64,000 nucleotides of DNA from Bog-950 sp044228435 (GTDB lineage Bacteria > Bacteroidota > Bacteroidia > Chitinophagales > LD1): assembly GCA_044228435.1 (NCBI GenBank), contig JBGAUW010000005.1:186001-250000 (forward strand). Direction: 5' to 3'. A program made the position numbers and the translations under genes. This document shows positions 35,851-45,275 of the stretch, one piece after another. The number at the start of each line of letters is the position of its first letter. The stretch's first letter is position 1. The notes beneath the pieces are model-generated. The model saw nothing but the letters and a program-made list of their open reading frames with translations, did no database searches and was not told the DNA's origin.

Positions 35851-38800
35851 TTATTGAACGGTAATATTTCTGAAATACTTTTCTGCCAGGTTTTTATAAT
35901 ATGGCTTTAATGCCGGCGGAACCGTTTTATATAAATCTATTTCACTGTTTTTTGCTTTCAGGTATTCCTCCAGAGAGGGCGGCATTTTTCGCTCTGTATC
36001 TTTCGCTGTATTCGATTCACGTTCCTGCTTTTGGTCGCGCTCGCGCTGAGCATTCTCAGCCTCCAGCAGCTTAGTTAAAATATCCTGCTGGCGTTTAAGT
36101 GCCTCGGCCGTTAGTTGCTTATTAACCAATTCCTTTTCAGTTTGTTCCATTTGCTTAACCGCCTCGCCCAAATTGCCCAAACTTCCTTTACCATCCTTAT
36201 TTTCCTGCTGGTTAATTTTTTCGAGCTCGCGGCGTATCTGCGATTGCATCTGGGCCATTTCGGCAAACTCTTTACTATGCTGCCCCTGGCTTCCCTGCTT
36301 ACCGGCCTTTTCGCCTTTGCCCTCGCGCTTCATCATTTCGCCCATCTGCTGCATTTTATCCGATAACTGCTTTTGCATTTTGCCCAGGTTTGGCAGGCCG
36401 TTACCCGGTTTTTTGCACTTCATACACATTTTAGGCTTACCATCATTTGGCTGCGATTGTTGCTCTTTTTCGCTTTGCTGTTGCTGCATTTGTTGTAAAG
36501 CCTCGCTTAGCATAAGGGCCAGGTTATTATACCCGGTCATAGTAAACTGCTGGTTGCTCATGGCCTTTACAGTATTACGGTCCTCAAGGTCGCTGATAGA
36601 TTTGCTTAGATATTTGTTTACGTTGGTTATCTCTTTTGTAATAAACGATTTAATGCCATCCTGGCGCTTGGCAACAGCATACAGGCTATCTTCTACCATT
36701 TTACTGTTTTCTTTAATCCGCTGCTGCTCCTTCATCAAATCAACGTACATAGGGTTATTAATATTGGTGCTCTTCAGGTTCTTCATCAATTTCTCTTCAT
36801 CAAACGAAAGCTGTACAATGTTTTCCAATAGCTGACGAATAGCCTGCATATCTTCTGCCTCCTGCTCTGCTTCCATTGAGTTCTTCATGTCCGACAGCTT
36901 TTTCGAAGCTTCTTTCATGTTGTTAGCGGCACTTTTTTGGTTTTTGCTGGCCTGCTGATTTTGCTTTTGCTCCATGTTTTGCTTCGCATCATCGGCTTGC
37001 TTTTCGGCAGTTTCCAAGCTCTTTTCTACCTCTTTAAAATCTTGCTCGCTCTTGGTTTCTTCATTCAGTTTTTTAAGGTCGGCTACATCTTTTTTGGCAT
37101 CCTTTAAATCCTGTGCCAATTTATCCTGCTCTTTCTTTAAATCTTCCTGCGCCTTAGCATCTTTAGCATCGGCATTCTTCTCTGCTTCCTTGGCTAATTC
37201 TTCCTGCTTTTGGGCCATTTTATCCAGCTTATCGGCGGTTTCCTGCAGCTTTTGGTTAAACTCCATTTTTTTAAACAATTCCAGCATACGGTCCAACTCC
37301 TTCTCCATCTTCTCGTTGTTGGCTTGCATGTCGTCCATCTTATCCAACGCATCTTTCTTCTGCAAATCTTCCAGCATTTTTTGCAGCTTCTCCATCATTT
37401 CCTTCATCTCCTTATTCATCAACTGCTCCATCAACTCTTGCAGACGCTCTTGCTTCTGGGCTATCTCGGGCTGTATTTCTTTAAACTCGTTCTGTTTCTC
37501 AACGTTGTTATCAAACTTCTTCTTTATTTCTTCCAGCTGTTGTTGCAGTTCTTTTTGCTTTTCAATATTCTGGGTCAGGTTCTTTTTATCTTCCCAGTTC
37601 AGGTTTTTCTTTTCCTGCAATTTATCCTTCATATCCCGCAACTCATTTTTGGCCTGTTCGGCTTTCTTCATTGCGTCTTTTAAATCTTGTTTTAACTCTT
37701 TGTTATCTTTCGTTATCTCCTTGTTCAATTCGGTCATAGATGGCATATCAAAATGCATCAATTCGCTTTTGGTGGATTTGCTGCCATGTATACCATCGTT
37801 ATCCCATACTTCAAAATAGTAGGTGATTTTATCGCCCGGTTTAATCGAAAAATCAGAAAGCTGCCAGTAGTACTGAAAGTGCGATGAGGCTCCCGCTGTA
37901 AATGGCACATCTACCGATTTTAAACTACTGCTGGTAGAATCGGCACGGGTTAACTCATAGTTGAATGTAAGCCTGCGAATACCGTAATCGTCTGATATTT
38001 CGCCGATGTAATAGTAGTATTTCTGCGTGGCCGAATCGTTCTTTTCGCGCACCACTATTACGGGATATAAGTCCGGCGTTACATTCAGTGAATATGAAAC
38101 GCTATCGGCATCCTTAACGTTGCTGTTAGATACCTTAACCACATATTGCGAGCTTTGTAAAAAGCTTTTGGTAAAAACAAATTCGGTTTCGCCACTGCGT
38201 TTGGCACTATAAACCGAATCGCCCAAAGCAAATGACACCGCTTCTGCATTCTGCGTATTAAACTTCCACGAAAGACGGGTGCCGGCAGGTATTACAAGGT
38301 CGCCCATGTTCTTTAAAACCTCATCCGGCTTGCCTGTGTATGCCGGGTAATCGCATATTACTTCAAAGCTTGCAACTACCGGTTTGGCTACAATTTCAAT
38401 AGTATACTCCTTGCTGCGAAAGCCATTGGCCAAAAACTGAAAAGTGGTAGACTTTTGCAGGTTTACAAACTCGTAAGTAAACAGGCTTTTATCTTTCTTT
38501 TTAAGGCTAACAACATTTTTGCTGTTTACATCCAGCAACTGCACCTCATTAGGCAACACATCGCCCTCTATTTTCACTTCCAGGTTAAAGTTTTCAAACT
38601 GTAAAGCCTTCAGGCTTTTGTTCTGTATTACAAACTGAAAGGGTGCTTCTTTTTCGTAAAAAGTATCGTTGTGGTATAAACGCTTAGTACCCTGCTTAAT
38701 AATATTTGGCGCGGCAATTATTATAAACAGAAACAGCAGCACCGGTGGCGCCAGGTATTTCAAATATTTTTTGTTTTTGCTTAAATCAACCGCAAAGGCA

Positions 38801-39237
38801 AAGTCGATTGGCTTAAGCTCAACTGCCTTCTGGTCGATTGCGGCTAACAGCAATTGCGATTCGCTGTTGCCGGCCACACTATGTAGCTGTAGTATATTAA
38901 GCAGTTTATCCTTTATCTCGGTAAAGTGGGTGCCTATAATTTGCGCTGCCTTTTCGTAGCTTATAATTTTACCCAGGCGGTAATAATGCAATAGAGGAAT
39001 TAAAAAGAAGTTAGCAGTAAACGCTGCCGAAGAAAGTATAAAGCCATAAAATAGCACCTTGCGCATACCGGTAGAGAGGTAGAAGTAATACTCCAGCAGG
39101 TTAATGGCCAGAAAAAAAGCAAGCACATAAACCGCCGAAAAAATGGCGCCACGGATCAGCTGATTCGTATAATACTTACGAATAAACTTATCCAGCTTTT
39201 CTACCAGCGAATTATATTGCGGTGTTGTTTTAGTCAT
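35851..39237 (-). CDS. DUF4175 family membrane coiled-coil protein
   Basis: An 1128-residue protein with transmembrane helices near residues 31-55, 60-87 and 157-175, a beta-rich extracytoplasmic region (about 190-500), and a long Lys/Glu/Gln-rich coiled coil (about 515-1000) that should project from the membrane. It carries a Cys pair in MCMKCKKPGNG near residue 945. DUF4175 proteins are widespread in Bacteroidota and have no known biochemical role. It is divergent from the zinc metallopeptidase gene. Confidence 0.88.
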   Translation of the reverse strand: MTKTTPQYNSLVEKLDKFIRKYYTNQLIRGAIFSAVYVLAFFLAINLLEYYFYLSTGMRKVLFYGFILSSAAFTANFFLIPLLHYYRLGKIISYEKAAQIIGTHFTEIKDKLLNILQLHSVAGNSESQLLLAAIDQKAVELKPIDFAFAVDLSKNKKYLKYLAPPVLLFLFIIIAAPNIIKQGTKRLYHNDTFYEKEAPFQFVIQNKSLKALQFENFNLEVKIEGDVLPNEVQLLDVNSKNVVSLKKKDKSLFTYEFVNLQKSTTFQFLANGFRSKEYTIEIVAKPVVASFEVICDYPAYTGKPDEVLKNMGDLVIPAGTRLSWKFNTQNAEAVSFALGDSVYSAKRSGETEFVFTKSFLQSSQYVVKVSNSNVKDADSVSYSLNVTPDLYPVIVVREKNDSATQKYYYYIGEISDDYGIRRLTFNYELTRADSTSSSLKSVDVPFTAGASSHFQYYWQLSDFSIKPGDKITYYFEVWDNDGIHGSKSTKSELMHFDMPSMTELNKEITKDNKELKQDLKDAMKKAEQAKNELRDMKDKLQEKKNLNWEDKKNLTQNIEKQKELQQQLEEIKKKFDNNVEKQNEFKEIQPEIAQKQERLQELMEQLMNKEMKEMMEKLQKMLEDLQKKDALDKMDDMQANNEKMEKELDRMLELFKKMEFNQKLQETADKLDKMAQKQEELAKEAEKNADAKDAKAQEDLKKEQDKLAQDLKDAKKDVADLKKLNEETKSEQDFKEVEKSLETAEKQADDAKQNMEQKQNQQASKNQKSAANNMKEASKKLSDMKNSMEAEQEAEDMQAIRQLLENIVQLSFDEEKLMKNLKSTNINNPMYVDLMKEQQRIKENSKMVEDSLYAVAKRQDGIKSFITKEITNVNKYLSKSISDLEDRNTVKAMSNQQFTMTGYNNLALMLSEALQQMQQQQSEKEQQSQPNDGKPKMCMKCKKPGNGLPNLGKMQKQLSDKMQQMGEMMKREGKGEKAGKQGSQGQHSKEFAEMAQMQSQIRRELEKINQQENKDGKGSLGNLGEAVKQMEQTEKELVNKQLTAEALKRQQDILTKLLEAENAQRERDQKQERESNTAKDTERKMPPSLEEYLKAKNSEIDLYKTVPPALKPYYKNLAEKYFRNITVQ

Positions 39238-39429
39238 GTTCTATTACAAAGATAACACAGGGTACAGTTTTCCATAGCCCAGCCTACAAGTATAAAACGA
39301 TTGTGTGAAAGGTTTGTTGTCGGTTTTGTTTCTTTAACTACATTTTAAACAACAGTGAAGCGCTTTGTCGACAGATAAGTGAAAAGCTTTAACACAAAAA
39401 ACTCATCTTTATGCCTTAAAACGTAAACT

Positions 39430-40284
39430 ATGCAGTGGAGAGGCAGGCGCGAAAGCGGTAATGTAGAAGACCAACGGGGTGGTGGGTTTGGCAGAGGCGG
39501 ATTAGCCTTAGGTGGCTTTGGCACTATTGCCGTAATAGTAATTGGCTTGCTGCTTGGTAAAAACCCGGTGGAATTATTACAAGCCGTAAACCAGGGGCAG
39601 CCTGCGCAAGAGCAAACCTCGCAACCCAACAGCCCGGCAGAAGATGAAGCTGCTAGCTTTGTAAAGGTGGTATTGGCGGATAACGAAGATGTATGGCACA
39701 AACTATTTGAAGAAAAAGGTATGCAATACCAGGAACCTAAACTGGTTCTATTCCGCGATGTCGTAGAGTCGGGTTGCGGTAATGCTGCGAGTTCTATGGG
39801 CCCGTTCTACTGCCCGGCGGACCAGAAAATGTATATAGACTTAAGTTTTTACGACGAATTAAAGAACCGGTTTAACGCCCCCGGCGATTTTGCCATGGCC
39901 TATGTAATTGCGCACGAAAACGGGCACCACATTCAAAATCTGCTGGGTATATCGGATAAGGTGCACGCCATGCGCGAAAGGCTGAGCGAGGAGGAATACA
40001 ACAAGCTCTCTGTTAAAATGGAGTTGCAGGCCGACTTTTTAGCGGGCGTGTGGGCACACCACGCGCAACAAATGAAAAACATTTTAGATGCCGGCGATAT
40101 TGAAGAAGCCCTTAATGCGGCCAACGCCATTGGTGATGATAAGCTGCAAAAACAGTCGCAGGGCTATGTAGTGCCCGATGCATTTACCCACGGCACCTCG
40201 GCCCAGCGTATGCGCTGGTTTAAAAAGGGTTTCGACACCGGTGATATGGACCAGGGTGATACGTTTGGCACACAAAATTTGTAA
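39430..40284 (+). CDS. Neutral zinc metallopeptidase (YpfJ family)
   Basis: The 284-residue protein has a Gly/Arg-rich N-terminus, one transmembrane helix (about 26-42) and the HExxH zinc site at 162-166 (AHENGHHIQN). The downstream family motif ELQADFLAGVWAH supplies the third ligand. It should be an inner-membrane-anchored peptidase facing the periplasm. Physiological substrates are not known. Confidence 0.93.
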   Translation: MQWRGRRESGNVEDQRGGGFGRGGLALGGFGTIAVIVIGLLLGKNPVELLQAVNQGQPAQEQTSQPNSPAEDEAASFVKVVLADNEDVWHKLFEEKGMQYQEPKLVLFRDVVESGCGNAASSMGPFYCPADQKMYIDLSFYDELKNRFNAPGDFAMAYVIAHENGHHIQNLLGISDKVHAMRERLSEEEYNKLSVKMELQADFLAGVWAHHAQQMKNILDAGDIEEALNAANAIGDDKLQKQSQGYVVPDAFTHGTSAQRMRWFKKGFDTGDMDQGDTFGTQNL

Positions 40285-40295
40285 CTAGCGCGCCA

Positions 40296-40844
40296 ATGAT
40301 ACTATGTTCTACTGCTATTATGGCACCTCCGGATGCCGCAGAAATTATTTTAGACATACGAAAGGATATTAAAGAACTGGCGGGAAAGTTCGAACGCGAA
40401 AATACCGAACCGCACATCACTTTTAATGTGTTCAGCCCTTCGTTATTGGATTTTTGGGTACAGCATATTAAAGAACGAATAAGCGTGGTTGAGCCTTTCA
40501 GAACTAATTACTCTCTAAGCGTGATGCCGGTGGATGACAAATACTCAATGATGTTTGTTCCGGACCAGGAAAGTAAAATGAAGCTTAAAAAACTGATGCA
40601 GTCCATCAATTCTAACGGTCCTAAAAAGATGGGTAGAACGGATAGCCCGCATATAACTGTAGCCTATAACCTAACCTACAATCAGTCAGAAATTGCAAAA
40701 CAATATATACAGGACAAAGGCACAACTCTATCCTTCCGGTGTTCCGATATAGCTATCCGGAAACGCGAAACCGGCAAGATGCAGCAATACCTGGTAATTA
40801 AAACCCTAAAGTTTGGCGAACCGGTAGAGGGGTTGTTGTTTTGA
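40296..40844 (+). CDS. 2'-5' RNA ligase-like 2H phosphoesterase
   Basis: A 182-residue protein with two HxT motifs, PHITFNVF and PHITVAYN, which define the 2H phosphoesterase superfamily that includes LigT-type 2'-5' RNA ligases. It may act on 2'-5' or cyclic phosphodiester linkages. ATG 40296 is used because the family's N-terminal strand (ILCSTAIMAPPD) starts there. It is 11 bases downstream of the metallopeptidase gene. Confidence 0.82.
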   Translation: MILCSTAIMAPPDAAEIILDIRKDIKELAGKFERENTEPHITFNVFSPSLLDFWVQHIKERISVVEPFRTNYSLSVMPVDDKYSMMFVPDQESKMKLKKLMQSINSNGPKKMGRTDSPHITVAYNLTYNQSEIAKQYIQDKGTTLSFRCSDIAIRKRETGKMQQYLVIKTLKFGEPVEGLLF

Positions 40845-40847
40845 TGC

Positions 40848-42584
40848 TTACTTATCAAACCAAACCTCGCGGTATAAGCGGTACTCCATACCGTTGTTCG
40901 GGAAATTTTTAACGTAGGGTTGCAGCAGGCGGCGGTTCATATTATAGTAAACCAATAATACCGGTGCGTCATCAACTATCATTTGATCTAACTGCCCGTA
41001 TATTTTATTGCGCTCTTCGGCATTGGTAGTTACCAGCGATTTTTCATACAGGGCATCATACACAGGGTTTTTATAGCGGGTAGGATTACTATACGATGAT
41101 TCTTCTGCTTTAGCCGGCACGTTTTTGCCATAAAACAGGTTAAAGAAGTTGTTCGGGTCCGGGTAATCGGCTACCCAGCCAAAGCGCCAAAAACCTACTT
41201 TACCGGTTTCGATATTATTAATATGTTGCGCCCAAATAACCTGCGTTAGTTCTACTTCTATGTTCAGGTTATCGGTAAGCATGGTTTTTACCGCCTCGGC
41301 TATATCCTGGTTGCGGCCACCACCGCTGTTAATTTCCAAAGTAACTTTCGGAAAGCCCTTGCCATCCGGGTAACCGGCTTTAGCCAAATACTCTTTCGCC
41401 TTTTTTACATCAAAGGTATAACCCTTTACCTGTGCATTATCATAGCCCGGCATGCCCAAGGGTGCAAAACCATACATAGCCGGCACACCATCGCCCTTGG
41501 CTGTATAATCCGCAATTTTTGCACGATCAAGCGCATAGTTAAAAGCAAGGCGCACGTTCTTATCTTTAAAAAGTTTATCGGGCACTAAAAAGCCATAGAA
41601 CTGGGTAGAAAACTCAGGCAATACCTGCAACTGAAATTTTTTGTAAGGCTCTTTCAGGTTTTTCTGCTCGTCTACAATCTGGTCTATCATCGAAAACGGC
41701 AAACGGTATTTCATTTCCAAGTTACCCTTCACCAACTCCAGCATTTCGGTTTTATCTTCTTTAATAAACGAAATCTTTATACCGTCTAAGTAGGGGAGTT
41801 GATTGCCAAATTCATCTTTACCCCAGTATTTTTCGTTGCGGGCCATTACTACGGCTTCATCTGCCTTTAATGCTTTTAAAGCAAATGGGCCGGTACCCAC
41901 CGTGTGGTATAAAATATCGCCCTTGTATTTTTCAACGGCCTCTTTAGGAAACACGGCGGCAAACGGCAGGGCTAAGCGGTTCAATAAATCCGCATAAGGC
42001 TTAGCTAGTATAATTTGGAAAGTAGAATCATCAAGTGCTTTTGCACCCAGAGCGGCAACGGCAGCTTCATCATTCTCATGTTTTTCGCGGGTGGTGTAAA
42101 GGTCGGCGGCACCCTTAATAATATCGCGGTAAAATGTATAGCCCTGGTTTTTTGCATCGGGCGTACAAAGCAGGTTGAAACAGTATTCAAAATCTTTCGC
42201 AGTCATTACGCGGCCTTTGCCTTCGGCAAAGCATTCGTCATCGTGAAACACCACACCCGTGCGCAAATGGAAAGTATATACCGTAGCCGTTGAATCTACC
42301 TCCCAGCTTTTAGCCAATAGAGGTTCAATGGTTAAGTCTTTTTGATTGAAACACACCAACCCTTCATATATCTGGCTGGTAATACGGTGGCCTGTTACTT
42401 CGGTTACGCCCTGCGGATAAAGGCTTTTTAAATATTCTACCTCGTTATAGCGAAACACACCACCGTATTTTACACCACCCTTGGCTGAGCGCTTTTCGCC
42501 CGATGCGGTTTTGGAATTGTTGTTGCATGATGACAAAAGCGCAAACGCTAATAAGATAGTCGCTAAACGAGGGTATAAATTCAT
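40848..42584 (-). CDS. Peptide/oligopeptide-binding lipoprotein (SBP_bac_5)
   Basis: A 578-residue extracytoplasmic solute-binding protein, like OppA/DppA, that would deliver peptides to an ABC importer. The lipobox Cys is in LLSSCNNN (residue about 20). Family features include GGVFRYNEVEYLKSLYPQG, the DGIKISF region and WRFGWVADYPDPNNFF near the C-terminus. No permease or ATPase genes are adjacent. It is the last gene of a minus-strand run starting at xth. Confidence 0.92.
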   Translation of the reverse strand: MNLYPRLATILLAFALLSSCNNNSKTASGEKRSAKGGVKYGGVFRYNEVEYLKSLYPQGVTEVTGHRITSQIYEGLVCFNQKDLTIEPLLAKSWEVDSTATVYTFHLRTGVVFHDDECFAEGKGRVMTAKDFEYCFNLLCTPDAKNQGYTFYRDIIKGAADLYTTREKHENDEAAVAALGAKALDDSTFQIILAKPYADLLNRLALPFAAVFPKEAVEKYKGDILYHTVGTGPFALKALKADEAVVMARNEKYWGKDEFGNQLPYLDGIKISFIKEDKTEMLELVKGNLEMKYRLPFSMIDQIVDEQKNLKEPYKKFQLQVLPEFSTQFYGFLVPDKLFKDKNVRLAFNYALDRAKIADYTAKGDGVPAMYGFAPLGMPGYDNAQVKGYTFDVKKAKEYLAKAGYPDGKGFPKVTLEINSGGGRNQDIAEAVKTMLTDNLNIEVELTQVIWAQHINNIETGKVGFWRFGWVADYPDPNNFFNLFYGKNVPAKAEESSYSNPTRYKNPVYDALYEKSLVTTNAEERNKIYGQLDQMIVDDAPVLLVYYNMNRRLLQPYVKNFPNNGMEYRLYREVWFDK

Positions 42585-42636
42585 ACTGAGATATTTTTAA
42601 TGATGCGAATAACGTGAATTACTCTTTATGACAAAA

Positions 42637-43671
42637 TCATTTGCCCCCATCTACTGATTTAATAAAATCAATAATACCCGGGTAATACTCCTGTTGGGCA
42701 TCCCACATACTAAGATGCCCGCCATTAGGGCAATACAAATATTTGCCATTTTGCACCAGCTTGCTCATTTCTTCCATTTCTTCGGGGTTCATAGTATCGT
42801 AGTGAGAGCCAATCATTAGTGTAGGCACAGTAAGGTTTTTAAGGCGGGTCCAACATTCCCAGCCTACCAATCTTCCACCCGGCACAAACTCGCTTGGGCC
42901 CTGCAGAATTTCGTAAACCGGTTGGTTTACATGCTTAAACGAGCGTAACACCGGCTCCGGCCATTCGCTGGCAGATTTACGCAAAATGTGCTTGCAGTAA
43001 TATTCATCAAACACCAATTGCAGGTAAACAGGGTTGGCAAAATCACTCTTCTGTTCGTAGCTTTCCAGTGAGTCTACCAAACTTTTGCGCATTTGGGTAC
43101 GCAGCTTTTTATTGTAAGCACCGTACTTGGCATAGTCGGCCGTCATGTTGCTTACAATCAGACCTTTTAGATTTTGCTGATATTTTAAGGCGTATTCCAT
43201 TCCTAAAATGCCGCCCCAGCTATTACCCAACAGGTAAAAATTATCTTTATTTAAATCAAGTGCCAGACGCACCTGTTCTACTTCTTCTACAAACCGGTCT
43301 AAGGTCCATAGCGAAGTATCGGTTGGTTGGTCGCTGTATAAACTGCCCAGTTGGTCGTATTCAATTAATTCAAAACCCTCTTTAGGTAAAAAGCTTTCGA
43401 AGCACTCCATATACTCATGCGTAAGGGCAGGGCCGCCGTGCAGCAGCAGTACTTTAATACGCGGATTATTACCCATTTTTTTAGTCCATACTTTAAACGT
43501 GCCCTTGGGGGTTTCTACCGGTATCATTTTTACACCGGCATTTTCGTTCTCTTCTTTGGTATAATTAAAGTAGTCGTTAACGGCAATTGATTGCTCTCGT
43601 TTTTCAACCTTATCTCTGTTGCAACCGATTAAAGCAACCGCAACAAGCAAGGGCAGGAGGTATTTTCTCAT
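42637..43671 (-). CDS. Proline iminopeptidase-family alpha/beta hydrolase (lipoprotein)
   Basis: This 344-residue lipoprotein (lipobox Cys17, LIGCNRD) has the oxyanion motif HGGP at residues 78-81 and the nucleophile elbow GNSWGG with Ser151, which match prolyl iminopeptidases. The His is probably in NGGHLSMWD near the C-terminus. It may trim proline from peptides in the periplasm. That its neighbour is a peptide-binding lipoprotein fits a peptide-scavenging role. It overlaps rluF by four bases. Confidence 0.88.
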   Translation of the reverse strand: MRKYLLPLLVAVALIGCNRDKVEKREQSIAVNDYFNYTKEENENAGVKMIPVETPKGTFKVWTKKMGNNPRIKVLLLHGGPALTHEYMECFESFLPKEGFELIEYDQLGSLYSDQPTDTSLWTLDRFVEEVEQVRLALDLNKDNFYLLGNSWGGILGMEYALKYQQNLKGLIVSNMTADYAKYGAYNKKLRTQMRKSLVDSLESYEQKSDFANPVYLQLVFDEYYCKHILRKSASEWPEPVLRSFKHVNQPVYEILQGPSEFVPGGRLVGWECWTRLKNLTVPTLMIGSHYDTMNPEEMEEMSKLVQNGKYLYCPNGGHLSMWDAQQEYYPGIIDFIKSVDGGK

Positions 43672-44438
43672 GGTTTTCTTTTTGGTTTATTGCGCGAGGC
43701 TTCTTCTGTTTTTATCGAATCGGCCAATGCATTGTTAAGGGCCTCAACTTCAGTATAGCTTAGGTTGCGCCACTTGCCCAACGGAATACTTGAAAGGGAA
43801 ATGTTCATGATGCGAATTCGCTTAAGGCTTATTACATCATAACCCAAATGCTCGCACATACGGCGTATTTGCCGGTTAAGCCCCTGGGTTAAAATAATGC
43901 GGAAGCGCTTGCCACCCATTGTTTGCACTACACAGGGTTTTGTTTTTTCGCCCAATACAGGCACACCCGATGACATACGCTTTACAAACTCCGGCGTAAT
44001 GGGTTTGTTTACTACCACTATATATTCCTTCTCGTGCTCGTTTTCTGAGCGCAAAATTTTATTTACAATGTCGCCATCATTCGTCAGCAAAATCAAGCCT
44101 TCGCTGTCTTTATCTAAGCGGCCAATAGGGAATATACGCGTGGGGTAATTGATGTATGAAATAATGTTGCTCCGGTCTTTGGGGTCGGTAGTAGAGGTAA
44201 CGCCCTTTGGTTTATGAAAAGCCAGGTAAACACTTTGCTTGTTAGGCTTGGGCTTTTTTATTTTTTCGCCATCGACCGTTACCACATCGCCGGGGTATAC
44301 GCGGCTGGTGGGCAGGGCCGTGTCTTCATTAATAGTTACACGGCCTTCTTCTACATACTTGTCGGCCTCGCGGCGCGAGCAAAAACCAGACGAGCTGATA
44401 TATTTATTTACCTGTACCGCTTCTGCGTCGTTCTTCAT
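43668..44438 (-). CDS. rluF: 23S rRNA pseudouridine synthase RluF-like
   Basis: A 256-residue pseudouridine synthase with an N-terminal S4 RNA-binding domain (about 9-60) and the catalytic Asp109 in GRLDKDSEGLILLT. The GLNRQIRRMCEHLGY motif marks the RsuA/RluB/E/F branch, and RluF acts on 23S U2604 in E. coli. The exact target here is inferred from the family. It is translationally coupled to the following hydrolase gene (ATGA overlap). Confidence 0.9.
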   Translation of the reverse strand: MKNDAEAVQVNKYISSSGFCSRREADKYVEEGRVTINEDTALPTSRVYPGDVVTVDGEKIKKPKPNKQSVYLAFHKPKGVTSTTDPKDRSNIISYINYPTRIFPIGRLDKDSEGLILLTNDGDIVNKILRSENEHEKEYIVVVNKPITPEFVKRMSSGVPVLGEKTKPCVVQTMGGKRFRIILTQGLNRQIRRMCEHLGYDVISLKRIRIMNISLSSIPLGKWRNLSYTEVEALNNALADSIKTEEASRNKPKRKP

Positions 44439-44441
44439 TTT

Positions 44442-45254
44442 CTACTTCTTTAAAGGTGTGCCATCGCGGTGTTCACTGGCATAAAAGCGAAATAAAAAAT
44501 ATGCAGCCAATGCATCGAGCAAATGCCAGATAGCATGGCCCTGTATTAATGATTGTGGGTCGCACATGTAGCTGTCGTTCTTCCACATATTCCATATGGC
44601 AAAGGCAAGTAGCAGGGAGCCCAGAGACAGCAGCCCATATTTTTTCTCATGTGCTAGTTTTAATTGAAACGTATTCAGCAGCTCGAAAACAACGGTCAAT
44701 GTAATATACGTAGCAAAAATAAAATTGCCCATAAAGCCAACTATGGGCGCCCTAAAAGGTAATGTTTGTACATACAGGCAGCTACCTAACGCAACTGCAA
44801 ATATTAATGAGAACCAAACTGGGTTAAATTTAAAGTATCGTTCAAGCGCATAAGCAAACGAGTAGGAGCATATAAGATACATGCTCAACATATCGAACCA
44901 GCCACCTATGGCCGCTTCGGTAGCGTGCATGGCCATACTGCCGGGGCCAAGCAACACAACAATACAAGCCAACACGGTTCCGTAAAAAAAGTTGGTGGTA
45001 ATAGTGTTGCGGTTAGCGCTGTATGTGCCTTTAGTTAACTGCCAGGCAATGGTAAGGCCGGCGAAGATAAAACCAATGTTGCTCCAGGTATTAGCCGGTT
45101 GTTTAATCAGGCCCGGCCTGCTTGCTTCGCAAAATTCGGCACCGGTGCCTACACTTGGGCCAAACCAATGGTTAACGAGCGACACAAAAAACAGCCCAAA
45201 AGCCGCTATTGCCACACCAAGGGTAATAGGAAAAATAAGCTTTTGGTTTTTCAT
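44442..45254 (-). CDS. Ceramidase-family (CREST) membrane hydrolase
   Basis: A 270-residue protein with about seven transmembrane helices and the ceramidase/CREST residues: FCEASRPGLIKQPANTWSN, SMAMHATEA and GHAIWHLLDA, which supply the metal-binding His and Asp. Alkaline ceramidases hydrolyse ceramide; some Bacteroidota make sphingolipids, so a lipid-remodelling role is credible. The substrate is not shown by the sequence. It lies three bases from rluF and 21 from xth. Confidence 0.88.
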   Translation of the reverse strand: MKNQKLIFPITLGVAIAAFGLFFVSLVNHWFGPSVGTGAEFCEASRPGLIKQPANTWSNIGFIFAGLTIAWQLTKGTYSANRNTITTNFFYGTVLACIVVLLGPGSMAMHATEAAIGGWFDMLSMYLICSYSFAYALERYFKFNPVWFSLIFAVALGSCLYVQTLPFRAPIVGFMGNFIFATYITLTVVFELLNTFQLKLAHEKKYGLLSLGSLLLAFAIWNMWKNDSYMCDPQSLIQGHAIWHLLDALAAYFLFRFYASEHRDGTPLKK

Positions 45255-45275
45255 GCAGAGTGGTTGGCGCTTAGC

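Noticed and set aside
36974..37819. 281-codon plus-strand frame inside the DUF4175 gene
   Set aside because: It is antisense to the coiled-coil coding sequence and gives a Ser/Phe/Cys-rich translation typical of reverse-complement Lys/Glu repeats.
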